DNA of 64,000 bases from positions 124,001 through 188,000 of the forward strand of contig NZ_CP018870.1 of the NCBI RefSeq assembly GCF_001941845.1. Direction: 5' to 3'. Position 1 is the first letter of the stretch, and every line of letters starts with the position of its first letter. The notes under the pieces are model-generated. The model had not been told where the DNA came from and ran no database searches. It saw only the letters and a program-made list of their open reading frames with translations. Made by a program: the position numbers and the translations under genes. Origin of the DNA: Streptomyces sp. TN58 (GTDB taxonomy: Bacteria > Actinomycetota > Actinomycetes > Streptomycetales > Streptomycetaceae). Shown here one piece after another: positions 1-10,856 of this stretch.

Positions 1-1085
1 GTCCATATGGTGTGGTCAGGGTTTGCTTCCTTCTGGTCCCCGAACCAGCCGTAGTCGAAGTTGACGTAGCCTTCGCCGGGCTTGGCGGGGCTGCGTGAGG
101 TGTTCCTGTCCTTCGACATGTCGACGAGGCCGGTGGCCCGGTCGGGGCGGAAGGCGTCGGGGTCGCCGTACTTCCTCTTGTCGGCGGGGCTCCAGGGGTC
201 CTGTCCGCTCCAGAAGTGCTTCGAGTAGATGACGGCCTTCATCTTGGACGGGTCGCGGTCGCCCCCGCTGCTGTCCCAGAAGGAGGGGGTGTTCCGCAGA
301 GCCGCGTAGAAGTTGGAGCGGCTGTCCTCGCCGGCGAGAGCGTCGTTCTTCTTCGTGAGCTCCGCCTTGAGGTTGTTCAGGTAGGCGTTCTCGTCGTGGG
401 AGTTTTCCAGTGCCTTGTTCATGACGGCTGCCACGTCACGGGCGCGGTTGAATCCCTTTGCCTCGTCGAAGCTCTGCTTGGCGATGCGCCCCTCGAACTC
501 GGCCCGCGTCTCGCCCGGCCGGGGGCTGGTGTTCTCCAGAGCGTTCTTGTGCTTGTCCTCGTCGAAGGACGCGAAGGCCAGTCTGTTCGTCGGATAGGGG
601 CCTGAATTGACCCAGGTGACGCCGACGCACCCGTAGGAGAGCTGTTCTCGCTGCTGCCCGGTCATCTGCCGTGCCTGGCCGTCGCGGTGGCTGTAGGCCT
701 GCTGCCACTTGCGTATGTAGTTGCTGATGCCGGTGGTGGCCCTGTCTCCGTGGGCGCGGTACGGGTCGGGCATGCGGTCCAGGGGCTCGGCGGGCGGCGT
801 CACCCGGCCGCCGGCCGCGGCGGAGGGCCGCAGGGACGCGGTGGCGTTCGGCAGGCCCTCCCCCGCGGTCTTGTCCGGCCGGCCCAGGTCCAGGGCCTTC
901 TCGTTCAGTGTGTTGATGAGCCTGATGTCTTCCGCCGTCAGGCCGTTCGTCTCGGCGTAGGAGCCCTTCCCGTCGCCGCGGACGGGGGCGGCGCCGGCTG
1001 CCTGGCTGACGGAGGGGGCGAGACCGGCGGTGCACAGCACCATGCCCGCGGTGGCGAGGGCGAGAAATCCAGAGCGTTTGTACAT
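1..1085 (-). CDS. Secreted protein-glutamine gamma-glutamyltransferase (microbial transglutaminase), 3' end outside window
   Basis: The first 361 residues of a Streptomyces-type transglutaminase precursor, which forms gamma-glutamyl-lysine crosslinks between extracellular proteins. Residues 1-30 look like a Sec signal, followed by an acidic propeptide to about residue 89. The mature domain starts near VTPPAEPLDRMPDPYR and carries the catalytic Cys153 in SYGCVGVTW and Asp344 in NFDYGWFG. With an 89-residue offset these equal Cys64 and Asp255 of the S. mobaraensis enzyme; the expected His274 lies beyond base 1. The ATG at 1085 has AAAGGA about 13 nt upstream. Conserved blocks include YPTNRLAFASFDED and KAVIYSKHFWSGQD. 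The gene is cut by the window edge; there is no sign of decay in the visible part. Confidence 0.95.
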   Translation of the reverse strand, partial: MYKRSGFLALATAGMVLCTAGLAPSVSQAAGAAPVRGDGKGSYAETNGLTAEDIRLINTLNEKALDLGRPDKTAGEGLPNATASLRPSAAAGGRVTPPAEPLDRMPDPYRAHGDRATTGISNYIRKWQQAYSHRDGQARQMTGQQREQLSYGCVGVTWVNSGPYPTNRLAFASFDEDKHKNALENTSPRPGETRAEFEGRIAKQSFDEAKGFNRARDVAAVMNKALENSHDENAYLNNLKAELTKKNDALAGEDSRSNFYAALRNTPSFWDSSGGDRDPSKMKAVIYSKHFWSGQDPWSPADKRKYGDPDAFRPDRATGLVDMSKDRNTSRSPAKPGEGYVNFDYGWFGDQKEANPDHTIW

Positions 1086-1807
1086 GGAAGTCCGAGGTTC
1101 CTTTGCGGTGAAAACTCGTATGACGGAGCGTGAATTTCCTGCGCGGCGGCAGAAAAGGAGGCGCCCGAGCCGACGGTGCGTCAGGCGGCGCGAGAAGTGA
1201 TCATGTCCTGGCGCCGATTGCCCGACAACACGGCGGCTACAGAACCGGCCAGCCGTCCGATGGGGTGGTATTCGGTCATGCGCGGCCATGCGCGTGGCTG
1301 CCCGCCGCCGGCAGGTGCGGTCGCGGGGTTCTTGCGGGTTCTTCCGCCTCCTGCCGCAGCGTCTCGCGGCGTCACCGGTGCCGGCCGCCCCGATAGGCCC
1401 CGTGAAATGGTGCGGGGGGCGGCGCTCGGCCGGGCCGGGGAATTGCCGTGCGCCGGCGGGGAAACGGATGCGGGAACTCCGGCCGGGGCGTGCGGGGTTC
1501 CTGTCGGGGCGTCCGCCGGCCGCTGTGGCGGACCGCGCAGTCTTCGCCACTCCCCTCTTCGGGCCCTGGTCGGTTCACCGCCCGTTCCGGCTCCGTCACG
1601 GGCCGTCGCCGTGTGGAGAACGGCCGGTAACGCCCGCTCGGGGCGGTGGCCTCGGCGACGGCGGCGATTCAACCCGGCGCGGGGTGGGGGGGCCGTGGGC
1701 GCGGCGGCGGGGTTGGGCGGGAGGCCAGGGGGGAAGCCTCCGTGCCGCGGGCCGTCGGCCGGCCGTCGTCCGAGCAGCGCAGAGCCCAGGGACGGAGTGG
1801 ATGCACG
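1086..1807. other. Intergenic, 0.7 kb between divergent genes
   Basis: This stretch separates the divergent transglutaminase and molybdoenzyme genes. I see no supportable coding sequence or RNA. It is somewhat less GC-rich close to the transglutaminase start (1086-1250), where that gene's promoter must lie, but no clear -35/-10 pair stands out. Confidence 0.5.
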
Positions 1808-4120
1808 GTGGAGCGACGCTTGTCGGTGGCGACGCACTGGGGCAGTTACATCGCGGTGGTCGAATCCGGCCGGTTGGTGCGCATCGAGCCCAGGGGTGAC
1901 GACCCCGCGCCGTCCCCCATCGGCCCGGGCATGGTGGCGGCCGCCGACGACAGCGCTCGCGTGCTGCGGCCGGCGGTCCGCAAGGGCTGGCTGGACGGTC
2001 TGCCGCGCGTCCGGGACACGGCCCGGGGCGCGGACGCGTTCGTCGAGGTGAGCTGGGACGACGCGATCACCCTGGTGAGCGATGAGCTGCGCCGGGTGCG
2101 GGCGCGGCACGGGGACGGCGCGGTGTTCGGCGGGTCCTACGGCTGGGCGAGTGCGGGCGCCTTCCACGGCGCGCAGGCCCAGCTCCACCGGTTCCTGGCG
2201 CTGGGCGGGGGATACACCGACTCCCGCAACACGTACAGCACCGCGGCGTTGGAGGTCATCCTCCCGCATGTGATCGGCGGGCACCCGTGGAGCTACCAGT
2301 CCCGGATGCCGATGTGGGACGAGATCGCCGAGAACTGTGAGCTGGTGGTGGCCTTCGGGGGGCTGGCCCTGAAGAACAGCCAGGTCAACCCGGGCGGGCT
2401 GGCGCGGCACCGGACGCGGGACCTGCAGCGGCGGTGCCGTGAGGCGGGGGTGCGGTTCGTGAACGTCAGCCCCGTCCGCAGCGACGCAGCCGGCTTCCTC
2501 GACGCCGAATGGCTGCCGGTCGTCCCCAACACCGACACCGCCGCGATGCTGGGCATCGCGCACACGATGCTGGTCAACGGGTGGCACGACGAGGACTTCC
2601 TTCGCCGGTGCTGCGTCGGCTTCGACCGCTTCGCCTCCTACGTGCTCGGCGAGATCGACGGCGTCGTCAAGGACGCCGCGTGGGCGGCGGGGATCACGGG
2701 CATCGGCCGCGACACGATCACCGGCCTCGCCCGCCGCCTCACCGAGCAGCGTTCCCTCATCATGGTCAACTACGCGGTGCAGCGGGCGGACCACGGTGAG
2801 CAGCCGATCTGGATGTCCGTCGTGCTGGCCGCGATGGCGGGCTCGATGGGCCGGTCGGGGTGCGGCTGGGGCGCGGGGTACGCGACGATGGACGCGACCG
2901 GCGTCGCGCGGGGCCGGCCCGTCGTGGCGGCGTTCCCCGGGGTTCCCAACCCCGTCGCGGATTTCATCCCCGTCGCGAGGATCGCCGACACCCTGCTGCA
3001 CCCGGGCAGGACCATCGACTACGACGGCCGGCGCCTCACGCTGCCCGAACTGCGCCTGGTCTACTGGTGCGGGGGGAATCCGTTCCACCACCACCAGGAC
3101 CTGCACCGGCTGGCGCGGGCCTGGCAGACCCCTGACACGGTGGTGGTGCACGAGGCGTGGTGGAACACCACGGCCAAGTTCGCGGACATCGTCCTGCCCG
3201 TCGCCACGAGCCTGGAGCGCGACGACTTCGCCGCCGGATTCTGCGACCCCCACCTCGTCGCGATGCCGAAAGTCCGCGAGCCGGCGGGCGAGTCGCGCAC
3301 CGACCACCGTATCTTCACCGACCTGGCCTCCCGGCTCGGGTACGGGAAGGAGTTCACGCAGTCGCGCTCCGAGATCGAATGGGTCCGGCACCTCTACGAG
3401 CAGACGCGGGCCGGACTCGGCGACGGTGGCGTGCTGCCGGGCTTCGACGAGTTCTGGCGAAGCTCCGCCGGCGTCGAACTGCCGCCGCTGGAGGGGCCGT
3501 TCCCCGGCAGCTTCGAGGCGCTCCGCTCGGATCCGCAGCGGTTCCCCCTGCCGACGCCGTCGGGCCGGATCGAGATCTTCTCCGAGGAGATCGACTCGTT
3601 CGGCTACGACGACTGCGCCGGGCATCCGATGTGGTTCGAACCGGCCGAGTGGCTCCGCGGCGGTCTGTCGGAGCGGTTCCCGCTGCATCTGATCTCGAAC
3701 CAGCCCGCTGCACGCCTGCACAGCCAGTACGACAACGGCGGCCACAGCCTCGGCACGAAGATCCGCGGCCGTGAGCCGGTGACGCTCAACCCGTCGGACG
3801 CCGCCGTCCGCGGCATCGAGAGCGGCATGGTCGTACGCGTCCACAACGACCGGGGCAGCTGCCTTGCGGGCGCGGTCCTGTCGGACGACGTCATGCCGGG
3901 GGTCGTGCAACTGCCCACCGGAGCGTGGTGGGATCCGGTCCGGCCGGGGCTGAGCGGAACACTGGACCGCCACGGCAATCCGAACGTCCTGACGGCGGAC
4001 CGGCCGTGCTCGCGCCTGTCCCAGGGGCCGAGCGCCCTCAGTGCGCTGGTCGACGTCGAGCCCTACACCGGCCCCCTTCCCGATGTGCGCGCCTTCACCC
4101 CGCCCGAAGTCGAACACTGA
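1808..4120 (+). CDS. Molybdopterin-guanine-dinucleotide S/N-oxide reductase, BisC/TorA/DMSO-reductase family
   Basis: A 770-residue molybdoenzyme of the biotin sulfoxide/TMAO/DMSO reductase family, which reduces S- or N-oxides. The GTG at 1808 gives an N-terminus (VERRLSVATHWGSY) that matches the family's usual THWGSY opening; no Tat signal precedes it, so a cytoplasmic BisC-like enzyme is likelier than periplasmic TorA. The Mo-ligand serine is expected in NTYSTAALEVILPHVIG, where Ser144 fits Ser147 of DMSO reductase. The C-terminal cofactor-binding part has LHSQYDNGG and KIRGREPVTLNPSDAA. The length is typical (E. coli BisC is about 777). The substrate cannot be read from sequence. It stands alone, with no chaperone or cytochrome partner beside it. 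Confidence 0.88.
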   Translation: MERRLSVATHWGSYIAVVESGRLVRIEPRGDDPAPSPIGPGMVAAADDSARVLRPAVRKGWLDGLPRVRDTARGADAFVEVSWDDAITLVSDELRRVRARHGDGAVFGGSYGWASAGAFHGAQAQLHRFLALGGGYTDSRNTYSTAALEVILPHVIGGHPWSYQSRMPMWDEIAENCELVVAFGGLALKNSQVNPGGLARHRTRDLQRRCREAGVRFVNVSPVRSDAAGFLDAEWLPVVPNTDTAAMLGIAHTMLVNGWHDEDFLRRCCVGFDRFASYVLGEIDGVVKDAAWAAGITGIGRDTITGLARRLTEQRSLIMVNYAVQRADHGEQPIWMSVVLAAMAGSMGRSGCGWGAGYATMDATGVARGRPVVAAFPGVPNPVADFIPVARIADTLLHPGRTIDYDGRRLTLPELRLVYWCGGNPFHHHQDLHRLARAWQTPDTVVVHEAWWNTTAKFADIVLPVATSLERDDFAAGFCDPHLVAMPKVREPAGESRTDHRIFTDLASRLGYGKEFTQSRSEIEWVRHLYEQTRAGLGDGGVLPGFDEFWRSSAGVELPPLEGPFPGSFEALRSDPQRFPLPTPSGRIEIFSEEIDSFGYDDCAGHPMWFEPAEWLRGGLSERFPLHLISNQPAARLHSQYDNGGHSLGTKIRGREPVTLNPSDAAVRGIESGMVVRVHNDRGSCLAGAVLSDDVMPGVVQLPTGAWWDPVRPGLSGTLDRHGNPNVLTADRPCSRLSQGPSALSALVDVEPYTGPLPDVRAFTPPEVEH

Positions 4121-4191
4121 CGCCGAACACCGGGCATCCCTCCACCCGCCCGTTTGCGTGTTGCGTGACGGCGTGAATACTGTGCGCGATC

Positions 4192-4743
4192 GTGACTGCA
4201 CTTCAGAATCTCAAGTACGGCCAGTGGTTCAGGGGCGCCGACGTCGACGGCGACGGGTTCATCACCCGGCGGGACGTCCGGATGATGAGCGAGCGCTACA
4301 TCGCCGCCCGCGGTACCGCACCGGACTCCGCGGCGGCCCGCCTGCTCACCGAGGGGATGGACGGGTTCTGGGCGAACGTGATCGCCCCGATGGACCAGGA
4401 CGGTGACGGGAAGGTGGACCTGCGGGAGATGACCGAGGGGTTCAGGCGGGTCCTGACCGACCCCGCCCTGTACCCGCAGCAGGTCCAGCCGGTGACCGAC
4501 TGCTTCTTCGACCTCGTCGACCTCAACGGGGACGGCAGGATCGACCAGGCGGAGTTCCGGCAGATGTTCGACGCGGTGGCCGGCGTTCCCGGCGAGGACT
4601 GCGCCGCGGTCTTCGCCGCCCTCGACCTCGACGGCTCCGGCACGCTGGACCGCGCCGAATTCCACCAGGCGGTCACGGAGTTCTTCTACGGCGACGACCC
4701 CGACGCCCCTGCCAACCACCTGTTCGGCAGGCTCGCCGGCTGA
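4192..4743 (+). CDS. EF-hand calcium-binding protein with four loops
   Basis: A 183-residue cytoplasmic protein with four EF-hand loops: DVDGDGFITRRD, DQDGDGKVDLRE, DLNGDGRIDQAE and DLDGSGTLDRAE. All have acidic residues at the first, third and twelfth loop positions except the first, which ends in Asp. The layout is that of the sarcoplasmic calcium-binding/calexcitin-like proteins found in streptomycetes, suggested there to buffer or sense calcium. There is no signal peptide. The GTG at 4192 fits the family N-terminus (TALQNLKYGQWF). It follows the molybdoenzyme by 71 nt and could be cotranscribed with it. Confidence 0.9.
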   Translation: MTALQNLKYGQWFRGADVDGDGFITRRDVRMMSERYIAARGTAPDSAAARLLTEGMDGFWANVIAPMDQDGDGKVDLREMTEGFRRVLTDPALYPQQVQPVTDCFFDLVDLNGDGRIDQAEFRQMFDAVAGVPGEDCAAVFAALDLDGSGTLDRAEFHQAVTEFFYGDDPDAPANHLFGRLAG

Positions 4744-4771
4744 CGGCCCCCGGCGCGGCGCGGCCCGCGGG

Positions 4772-5311
4772 TTACCGGTTGACCCAGAGCTGGCCGGCCT
4801 CTCCGGTGCAGGGAAGCTGCCGGACCTCCCGGCGGCTGCCGTTGGGCATGGCGGCGTCGGCGAGGCAGAGTCCGGTGGCCTTGTTCTTGATCAGGGCGCC
4901 TCCGTTCTGCCAGGTGAACTCCCACTTCTGGCCGTCGCTGTAGTTGCAGGCCCTCTGGACGATCGTGGCCCCGGCGCCCGCGCTGGTCGGCTGCAGACAC
5001 ATGACGGTCGCGTGCCCCGGGGTGAGGAAGGTGTACGGCTCGCCGATGAGCGGGTCCGTCCAGAACTCCTGGTGCAGCTCCTGCTTGCAGCTGAACTGCT
5101 GGATGACCGCCGCGTCCGAGATCGACCCGCCCCGGACGTCGAGGCACTTGCCGGTGCCCAGGTTCATCCAGTGGCTGCGCGTCGCCACGGCCGCGGCGGC
5201 CGGCGACTTCCCGGAATCCGCCTGTGCGGGTGCGACCACCAGGGTCGCCGTCGCGGCCACCGTGCCGACTGCCACAGCGGTACCAAGGACCAACGAGCGC
5301 ACGGACGGCAT
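4772..5311 (-). CDS. Secreted ricin B-type lectin domain protein
   Basis: A 179-residue secreted protein. The signal peptide ends near residue 32 (VVAPAQADSG) and is followed by one beta-trefoil-like ricin B domain with repeated motifs GKCLDV, MCLQP and GLCLAD and QxW-type ends (QEFW, QKWEF, QLWVN). Such domains bind carbohydrate; there is no catalytic domain, so a cell-wall or glycan-binding role is inferred. Two in-frame ATGs exist (5317 and 5311). GAGGAG lies about 8 nt before 5311 but only 2-3 nt before 5317, so I prefer 5311. Its gene is convergent with the EF-hand gene, 28 nt apart. Confidence 0.85.
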   Translation of the reverse strand: MPSVRSLVLGTAVAVGTVAATATLVVAPAQADSGKSPAAAAVATRSHWMNLGTGKCLDVRGGSISDAAVIQQFSCKQELHQEFWTDPLIGEPYTFLTPGHATVMCLQPTSAGAGATIVQRACNYSDGQKWEFTWQNGGALIKNKATGLCLADAAMPNGSRREVRQLPCTGEAGQLWVNR

Positions 5312-5736
5312 GGACATCTCTCCTCGCGTGGGCGGGCGCACCGCCGGGTACGGCACGCGGCCACAGGCTATGGCGGTGCGGCCACCGGCCGGACAGGCAC
5401 CGGCCAGGCACCGGCCAGCGCGGGAGCGGGCGCCCGCCGGCCCGGGCGCCTGCGCCGGCCGGTCAACCGGAAGAAGCACCGCGGGCGCGCCGATCACCCC
5501 ACGGGTGCCGCGTGTGGTGAACCGGAGCACCTGCCGCGCCCGGCCCGACTCTCTCTCCCTCCCTGGAGCGCCAGTTCGGAGAATGACCTGAACCGTCCGA
5601 TGTGCAGCAGTGGCCGGCGGGGCCTCCGGCCGCCTCCGGGCTCGGATGGCGGCCGGGGCGCCCCGTGGCCCGGACGGCTGCGGCTCCGGGCGCCGGCCGG
5701 TGGGGGCCGGCGCCCGGGGTCGGGTGGTGCCCGGGG
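5312..5736. other. Intergenic, 0.4 kb
   Basis: Between the lectin gene and the catalase stop codon, both on the minus strand. No coding sequence is supported. It must hold the lectin promoter and the catalase terminator, but I recognise neither. Confidence 0.4.
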
Positions 5737-8019
<2,283 letters not shown>

Positions 8020-8083
8020 CGCGTCTCCAGGGCGTAGGGGTCGGGCGATACACGTGTGACCCCGTCCCATACCTCTCAAACAG

Positions 8084-8101
8084 CGCTTTGTCGACAAAGC
8101 G
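8084..8101. promoter_or_regulatory. 18-bp palindrome upstream of catalase
   Basis: CGCTTTGTCGACAAAGCG is a perfect palindrome 65 nt before the catalase start. Its position suggests an operator for the catalase promoter (peroxide or Fur-type control is possible), but the binding protein is not identified. The divergent ArsR gene starts 168 nt to the right. Confidence 0.55.
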
Positions 8102-8155
8102 GATGGGTGTGCGGCCCCCGGCGCCGGGCCGCTCCGCGGGAGCAGGGCAATCTGC

Positions 8156-8177
8156 AAATTGCAGAATTCTGCAATTT
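8156..8177. promoter_or_regulatory. ArsR-type operator 1: 22-bp perfect palindrome
   Basis: A perfect 22-bp palindrome whose core is TTGCAG-AATT-CTGCAA (8159-8174). It lies 92 nt before the ArsR gene at 8269. The same core occurs before the second ArsR gene (11361) and at 15181, so it is very likely the binding site of these paralogous regulators. A partly overlapping TGCAAATTGCA lies on its left side. Confidence 0.75.
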
Positions 8178-8268
8178 CATAGATGCTGTGTTGGCTGTGT
8201 TCGCAGGTAGCCGCGGGCACGGCGCCAGGCGTGCGCCCCGCTCGGGGTGGTGAGAAGGGTGCGAGACC

Positions 8269-8616
8269 GTGCCGGTTCCGCTGTACCAGGCCAAGGCCGA
8301 GTTCTTCAGGATGCTCGGGCACCCGGTGCGGATAAGGGTTCTGGAGCTGCTGCAGGACGGTCCGATGCCGGTGCGGAGCCTGCTGGCGGCGATCGAGATC
8401 GAGCCGTCCGCGCTGTCGCAGCAGCTCGCGGTCCTGCGCCGTTCGGGGATCGTCACCTCCACCCGCAACGGCGCGACGGTCGTCTACGAGCTGGCGGGCG
8501 GGGACGTCGCGCAGTTGATGGCGGCGGCGCGGCGGATCCTGACCGAGGTCCTGACCGGGCAGAGCGAGCTGCTGGAGGAGCTGCGCGAGTCCGGGGCCGG
8601 GGCCGCGCTCTCGTGA
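8269..8616 (+). CDS. ArsR-family transcriptional regulator (SulP cluster)
   Basis: A 115-residue winged-helix protein of the ArsR/SmtB type: LGHPVRIRVLELL (helix 2), SALSQQLAVLRRSGIV (recognition helix) and a beta-wing (TRNGATVVYEL). No metal-binding ELCVCD motif is present, so the signal is unlikely to be the classical ArsR or SmtB metal site. The GTG start at 8269 is followed directly by PLYQAKAEFFRMLGHP, almost identical to the paralogue at 11448. The stop codon overlaps the GTG of the SulP gene (GTGA), so translation is probably coupled. It is probably autoregulated through the palindrome at 8156-8177. Confidence 0.9.
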   Translation: MPVPLYQAKAEFFRMLGHPVRIRVLELLQDGPMPVRSLLAAIEIEPSALSQQLAVLRRSGIVTSTRNGATVVYELAGGDVAQLMAAARRILTEVLTGQSELLEELRESGAGAALS

Positions 8617-10352
8617 GCGTGCACGCCTTCTGGGCTTCCGCGCTCGGGCGGGTCCGCTCGCTGCTGCCGGACCGGGCCGACTTCGCGGCGATGGGCCGCA
8701 GCCCCCGCCGGGACCTCCTGGCCGGGCTGACCGTGGCGATCGTCGCGCTCCCCCTCGCGCTCGGCTTCGGTGTCTCCTCCGGGCTCGGCGCCGAGGCGGG
8801 GCTCGCCACCGCGGTGGTCGCCGGCGCGCTCGCCGCGCTGCTGGGCGGGTCGAACCTCCAGGTGTCCGGTCCGACCGGTGCGATGACCGTGGTCCTGGTG
8901 CCGATCGTCGCCCGGTACGGGCCCGGCGGTGTCCTGACCGTCGGCCTGATGGCCGGCGTGCTCCTGATCGGCCTGGCGCTGCTGCGGGCCGGGCGGTACA
9001 TGCGCTACGTGCCGGCGCCGGTGGTGGAGGGGTTCACCCTCGGGATCGCCTGCGTCATCGGCCTGCAGCAGATACCCGCCGCGCTCGGGGTCGACAGGCC
9101 CGAGGGCGAGAACGTGGTGGCGGTGGCGTGGCGGGCGCTCGCGGAGGGCGCGGCGTCCCCCAACCTGACCGCGGTCGGCCTCTCGGCCGGGGTCGCGGCG
9201 GTGATGCTGGCGGGCGCCCGGTGGAAGCCGGCGGTCCCGTTCTCCATCGTCGCGGTGGTCGCGGCCACCGTGGTCGCACAGGTCTTCCGCCTGGAGGCGG
9301 CGGCCCCGATCGGGGACCTGCCCTCCGGGCTGCCCGCCCCCTCCCTGGCCTTCCTCGACGCCTCCGCCCTCGGCTCGCTGCTCGCCCCGGCGGTCGCGGT
9401 CGCGGCACTCGCCGCGCTGGAGTCGCTGCTGTCGGCGACGGTCGCGGACGGGATGACGGTGGGACAGCGGCACGACCCGGACAGGGAGCTGTTCGGGCAG
9501 GGCGTCGCCAACCTGGCCGCTCCCCTGTTCGGCGGCGTTCCCGCCACCGCCGCCATCGCGCGCACGGCCGTCAACGTCCGCACCGGCGCCTCCTCCCGCC
9601 TGGCCGCGCTCACCCATGCCGCCGTCCTCGCGGTGATCGTGTTCGCCGCGGCGCCGCTGGTCTCGAAGATCCCCCTCGCCGCGCTGGCCGGCGTACTGCT
9701 GGCGACCGCGGTGCGCATGGTGGAGGTCGCCTCCCTGCGCGCGATGGCGAAGGCGACCCGCTCCGACGCCGCCGTGCTCGCCCTCACCGCCGCCGCCACC
9801 CTGGCCCTCGACCTCGTGTACGCGGTGATCATCGGGCTGGTCGTCGCAGGCGCCCTCGCCCTGAAGGCGGTGGCGGGCCAGGCCCGGATGGAGCAGGTCG
9901 ACCTCCGCCCGGACCTGCCCGGCGAGCACAGCGACGAGGAACACGCCCTGCTGGCCGAGCACATCGTCGCCTACCGCATCGACGGTCCCCTCTTCTTCGC
10001 CGGCGCGCACCGCTTCCTCCTCGAACTCTCCGAGGTCTGCGACGTCAGGGTGGTCATCCTGCGCATGTCGCGGGTGACCACCCTGGACGCCACCGGCGCC
10101 CTCGTCCTCAAGGACGCGGTGGAGAAGCTGAACCGGCGCGGCATCACCGTCCTGGCCTCCGGCATCCGGCCCGGCCAGCGCCAGGCCCTCGACGCCGTCG
10201 GCGCCCTGGAGCTGCTGCGCCCGCAGGGCCGCGAGTACGCCACCACCCCCGAGGCGATCGCCGGCGCCCGCGAACACCTGGAGCGGGCGGGCCTGCTCCC
10301 CCTGCTCCCGCCCGATCACCGACCGCACCGCTTCCGGAAGGCCGCACGATGA
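8613..10352 (+). CDS. SulP (SLC26) family anion permease with C-terminal STAS domain
   Basis: A 579-residue membrane protein. Roughly residues 30-430 hold the SulP transporter core with many hydrophobic segments (GLTVAIVALPLALGFG, LQVSGPTGAMTVVLVPIV) and the family's GPTGA signature; residues 440-560 form a cytoplasmic STAS domain (MSRVTTLDATGALVLKDAV). The family moves sulfate, bicarbonate or other anions; the substrate here is unknown. It starts with GTG overlapping the ArsR stop by 4 nt and ends overlapping the next gene by 4 nt (ATGA), so it is the centre of a tightly coupled operon. Confidence 0.92.
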   Translation: MSVHAFWASALGRVRSLLPDRADFAAMGRSPRRDLLAGLTVAIVALPLALGFGVSSGLGAEAGLATAVVAGALAALLGGSNLQVSGPTGAMTVVLVPIVARYGPGGVLTVGLMAGVLLIGLALLRAGRYMRYVPAPVVEGFTLGIACVIGLQQIPAALGVDRPEGENVVAVAWRALAEGAASPNLTAVGLSAGVAAVMLAGARWKPAVPFSIVAVVAATVVAQVFRLEAAAPIGDLPSGLPAPSLAFLDASALGSLLAPAVAVAALAALESLLSATVADGMTVGQRHDPDRELFGQGVANLAAPLFGGVPATAAIARTAVNVRTGASSRLAALTHAAVLAVIVFAAAPLVSKIPLAALAGVLLATAVRMVEVASLRAMAKATRSDAAVLALTAAATLALDLVYAVIIGLVVAGALALKAVAGQARMEQVDLRPDLPGEHSDEEHALLAEHIVAYRIDGPLFFAGAHRFLLELSEVCDVRVVILRMSRVTTLDATGALVLKDAVEKLNRRGITVLASGIRPGQRQALDAVGALELLRPQGREYATTPEAIAGAREHLERAGLLPLLPPDHRPHRFRKAAR

Positions 10353-10774
10353 CCGTCCCCGCCGACCGCCGCATCATGTTCGAGGTGTCCGGCACCGAGG
10401 CCCTGTGGCTCCTCGAAGGCTCCGCCCAGGGCCGGCTCGTCTACGTGCAGCGGGACCTGGCCGTCGTCCGGCCCGCCGCCCACGTGATGGAGTACGGGCG
10501 CCTGGTCGTCCGCGCCCCCGTGCAGGCCGCGGCCGTCCCCGGCCGGGCGATGCTGACCTACCAGGTGGACGAGATCCGCGGCCCGGCCGGGACCGGCTGG
10601 ACGGTCAGCGCCCACGGCCCGGCGGACGTCATCTGCGACCCGGACGAGGCCGCCCACTACCGGCGCACCCTGCCCGGCTGGGCCCACGGCCCGCACGACA
10701 CCCTGCTGCGCCTGCACCCCCAGCAGGTGTCCGGATTCCGCCTGGCCCGCACCGTGGCCGAGGCGGGCCGGTGA
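10349..10774 (+). CDS. Pyridoxamine 5'-phosphate oxidase-like FMN-binding protein
   Basis: A 141-residue protein resembling the split-barrel, pyridoxamine-oxidase-like family often found beside streptomycete stress genes (EALWLLEGSAQGRLVYVQRDLAVVRPAAHVMEYGRLVVR). The flavin-binding barrel is inferred from this pattern; the redox substrate is unknown. The ATG overlaps the SulP stop codon (ATGA), which fixes the start and implies coupling to the transporter. Confidence 0.75.
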   Translation: MTVPADRRIMFEVSGTEALWLLEGSAQGRLVYVQRDLAVVRPAAHVMEYGRLVVRAPVQAAAVPGRAMLTYQVDEIRGPAGTGWTVSAHGPADVICDPDEAAHYRRTLPGWAHGPHDTLLRLHPQQVSGFRLARTVAEAGR

Positions 10775-10787
10775 ACGCGCCGGCCGG

Positions 10788-10833
10788 GACGGCGTACCGC
10801 CCAGGAGACCGACGGCGTACCGCCCACGAGACC
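10788..10833. repeat. 23-bp tandem duplication
   Basis: Two adjacent copies of a 23-bp unit (10788-10810 and 10811-10833) differ at one base. Each contains GGCG-TAC-CGCC, a short inverted repeat. It lies between the FMN-protein gene and the STAS gene and may be a slippage duplication or a small mRNA structure. Confidence 0.7.
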
Positions 10834-10856
10834 ACCGACAAGCCGAGGACACGACG

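Noticed and set aside
1..1085. Transglutaminase as a pseudogene
   Set aside because: The missing C-terminus is due to the window edge. All 361 visible codons are open, and the catalytic Cys and Asp are present.
1181..4201. Very long antisense reading frame opposite the molybdoenzyme (likewise 5602-8037 +, 10629-14810 - and 20029-22104 -)
   Set aside because: These are open only because of the GC-rich third positions of the real genes. They have Arg/Pro/Gly-rich composition, no family resemblance and no plausible ribosome sites.
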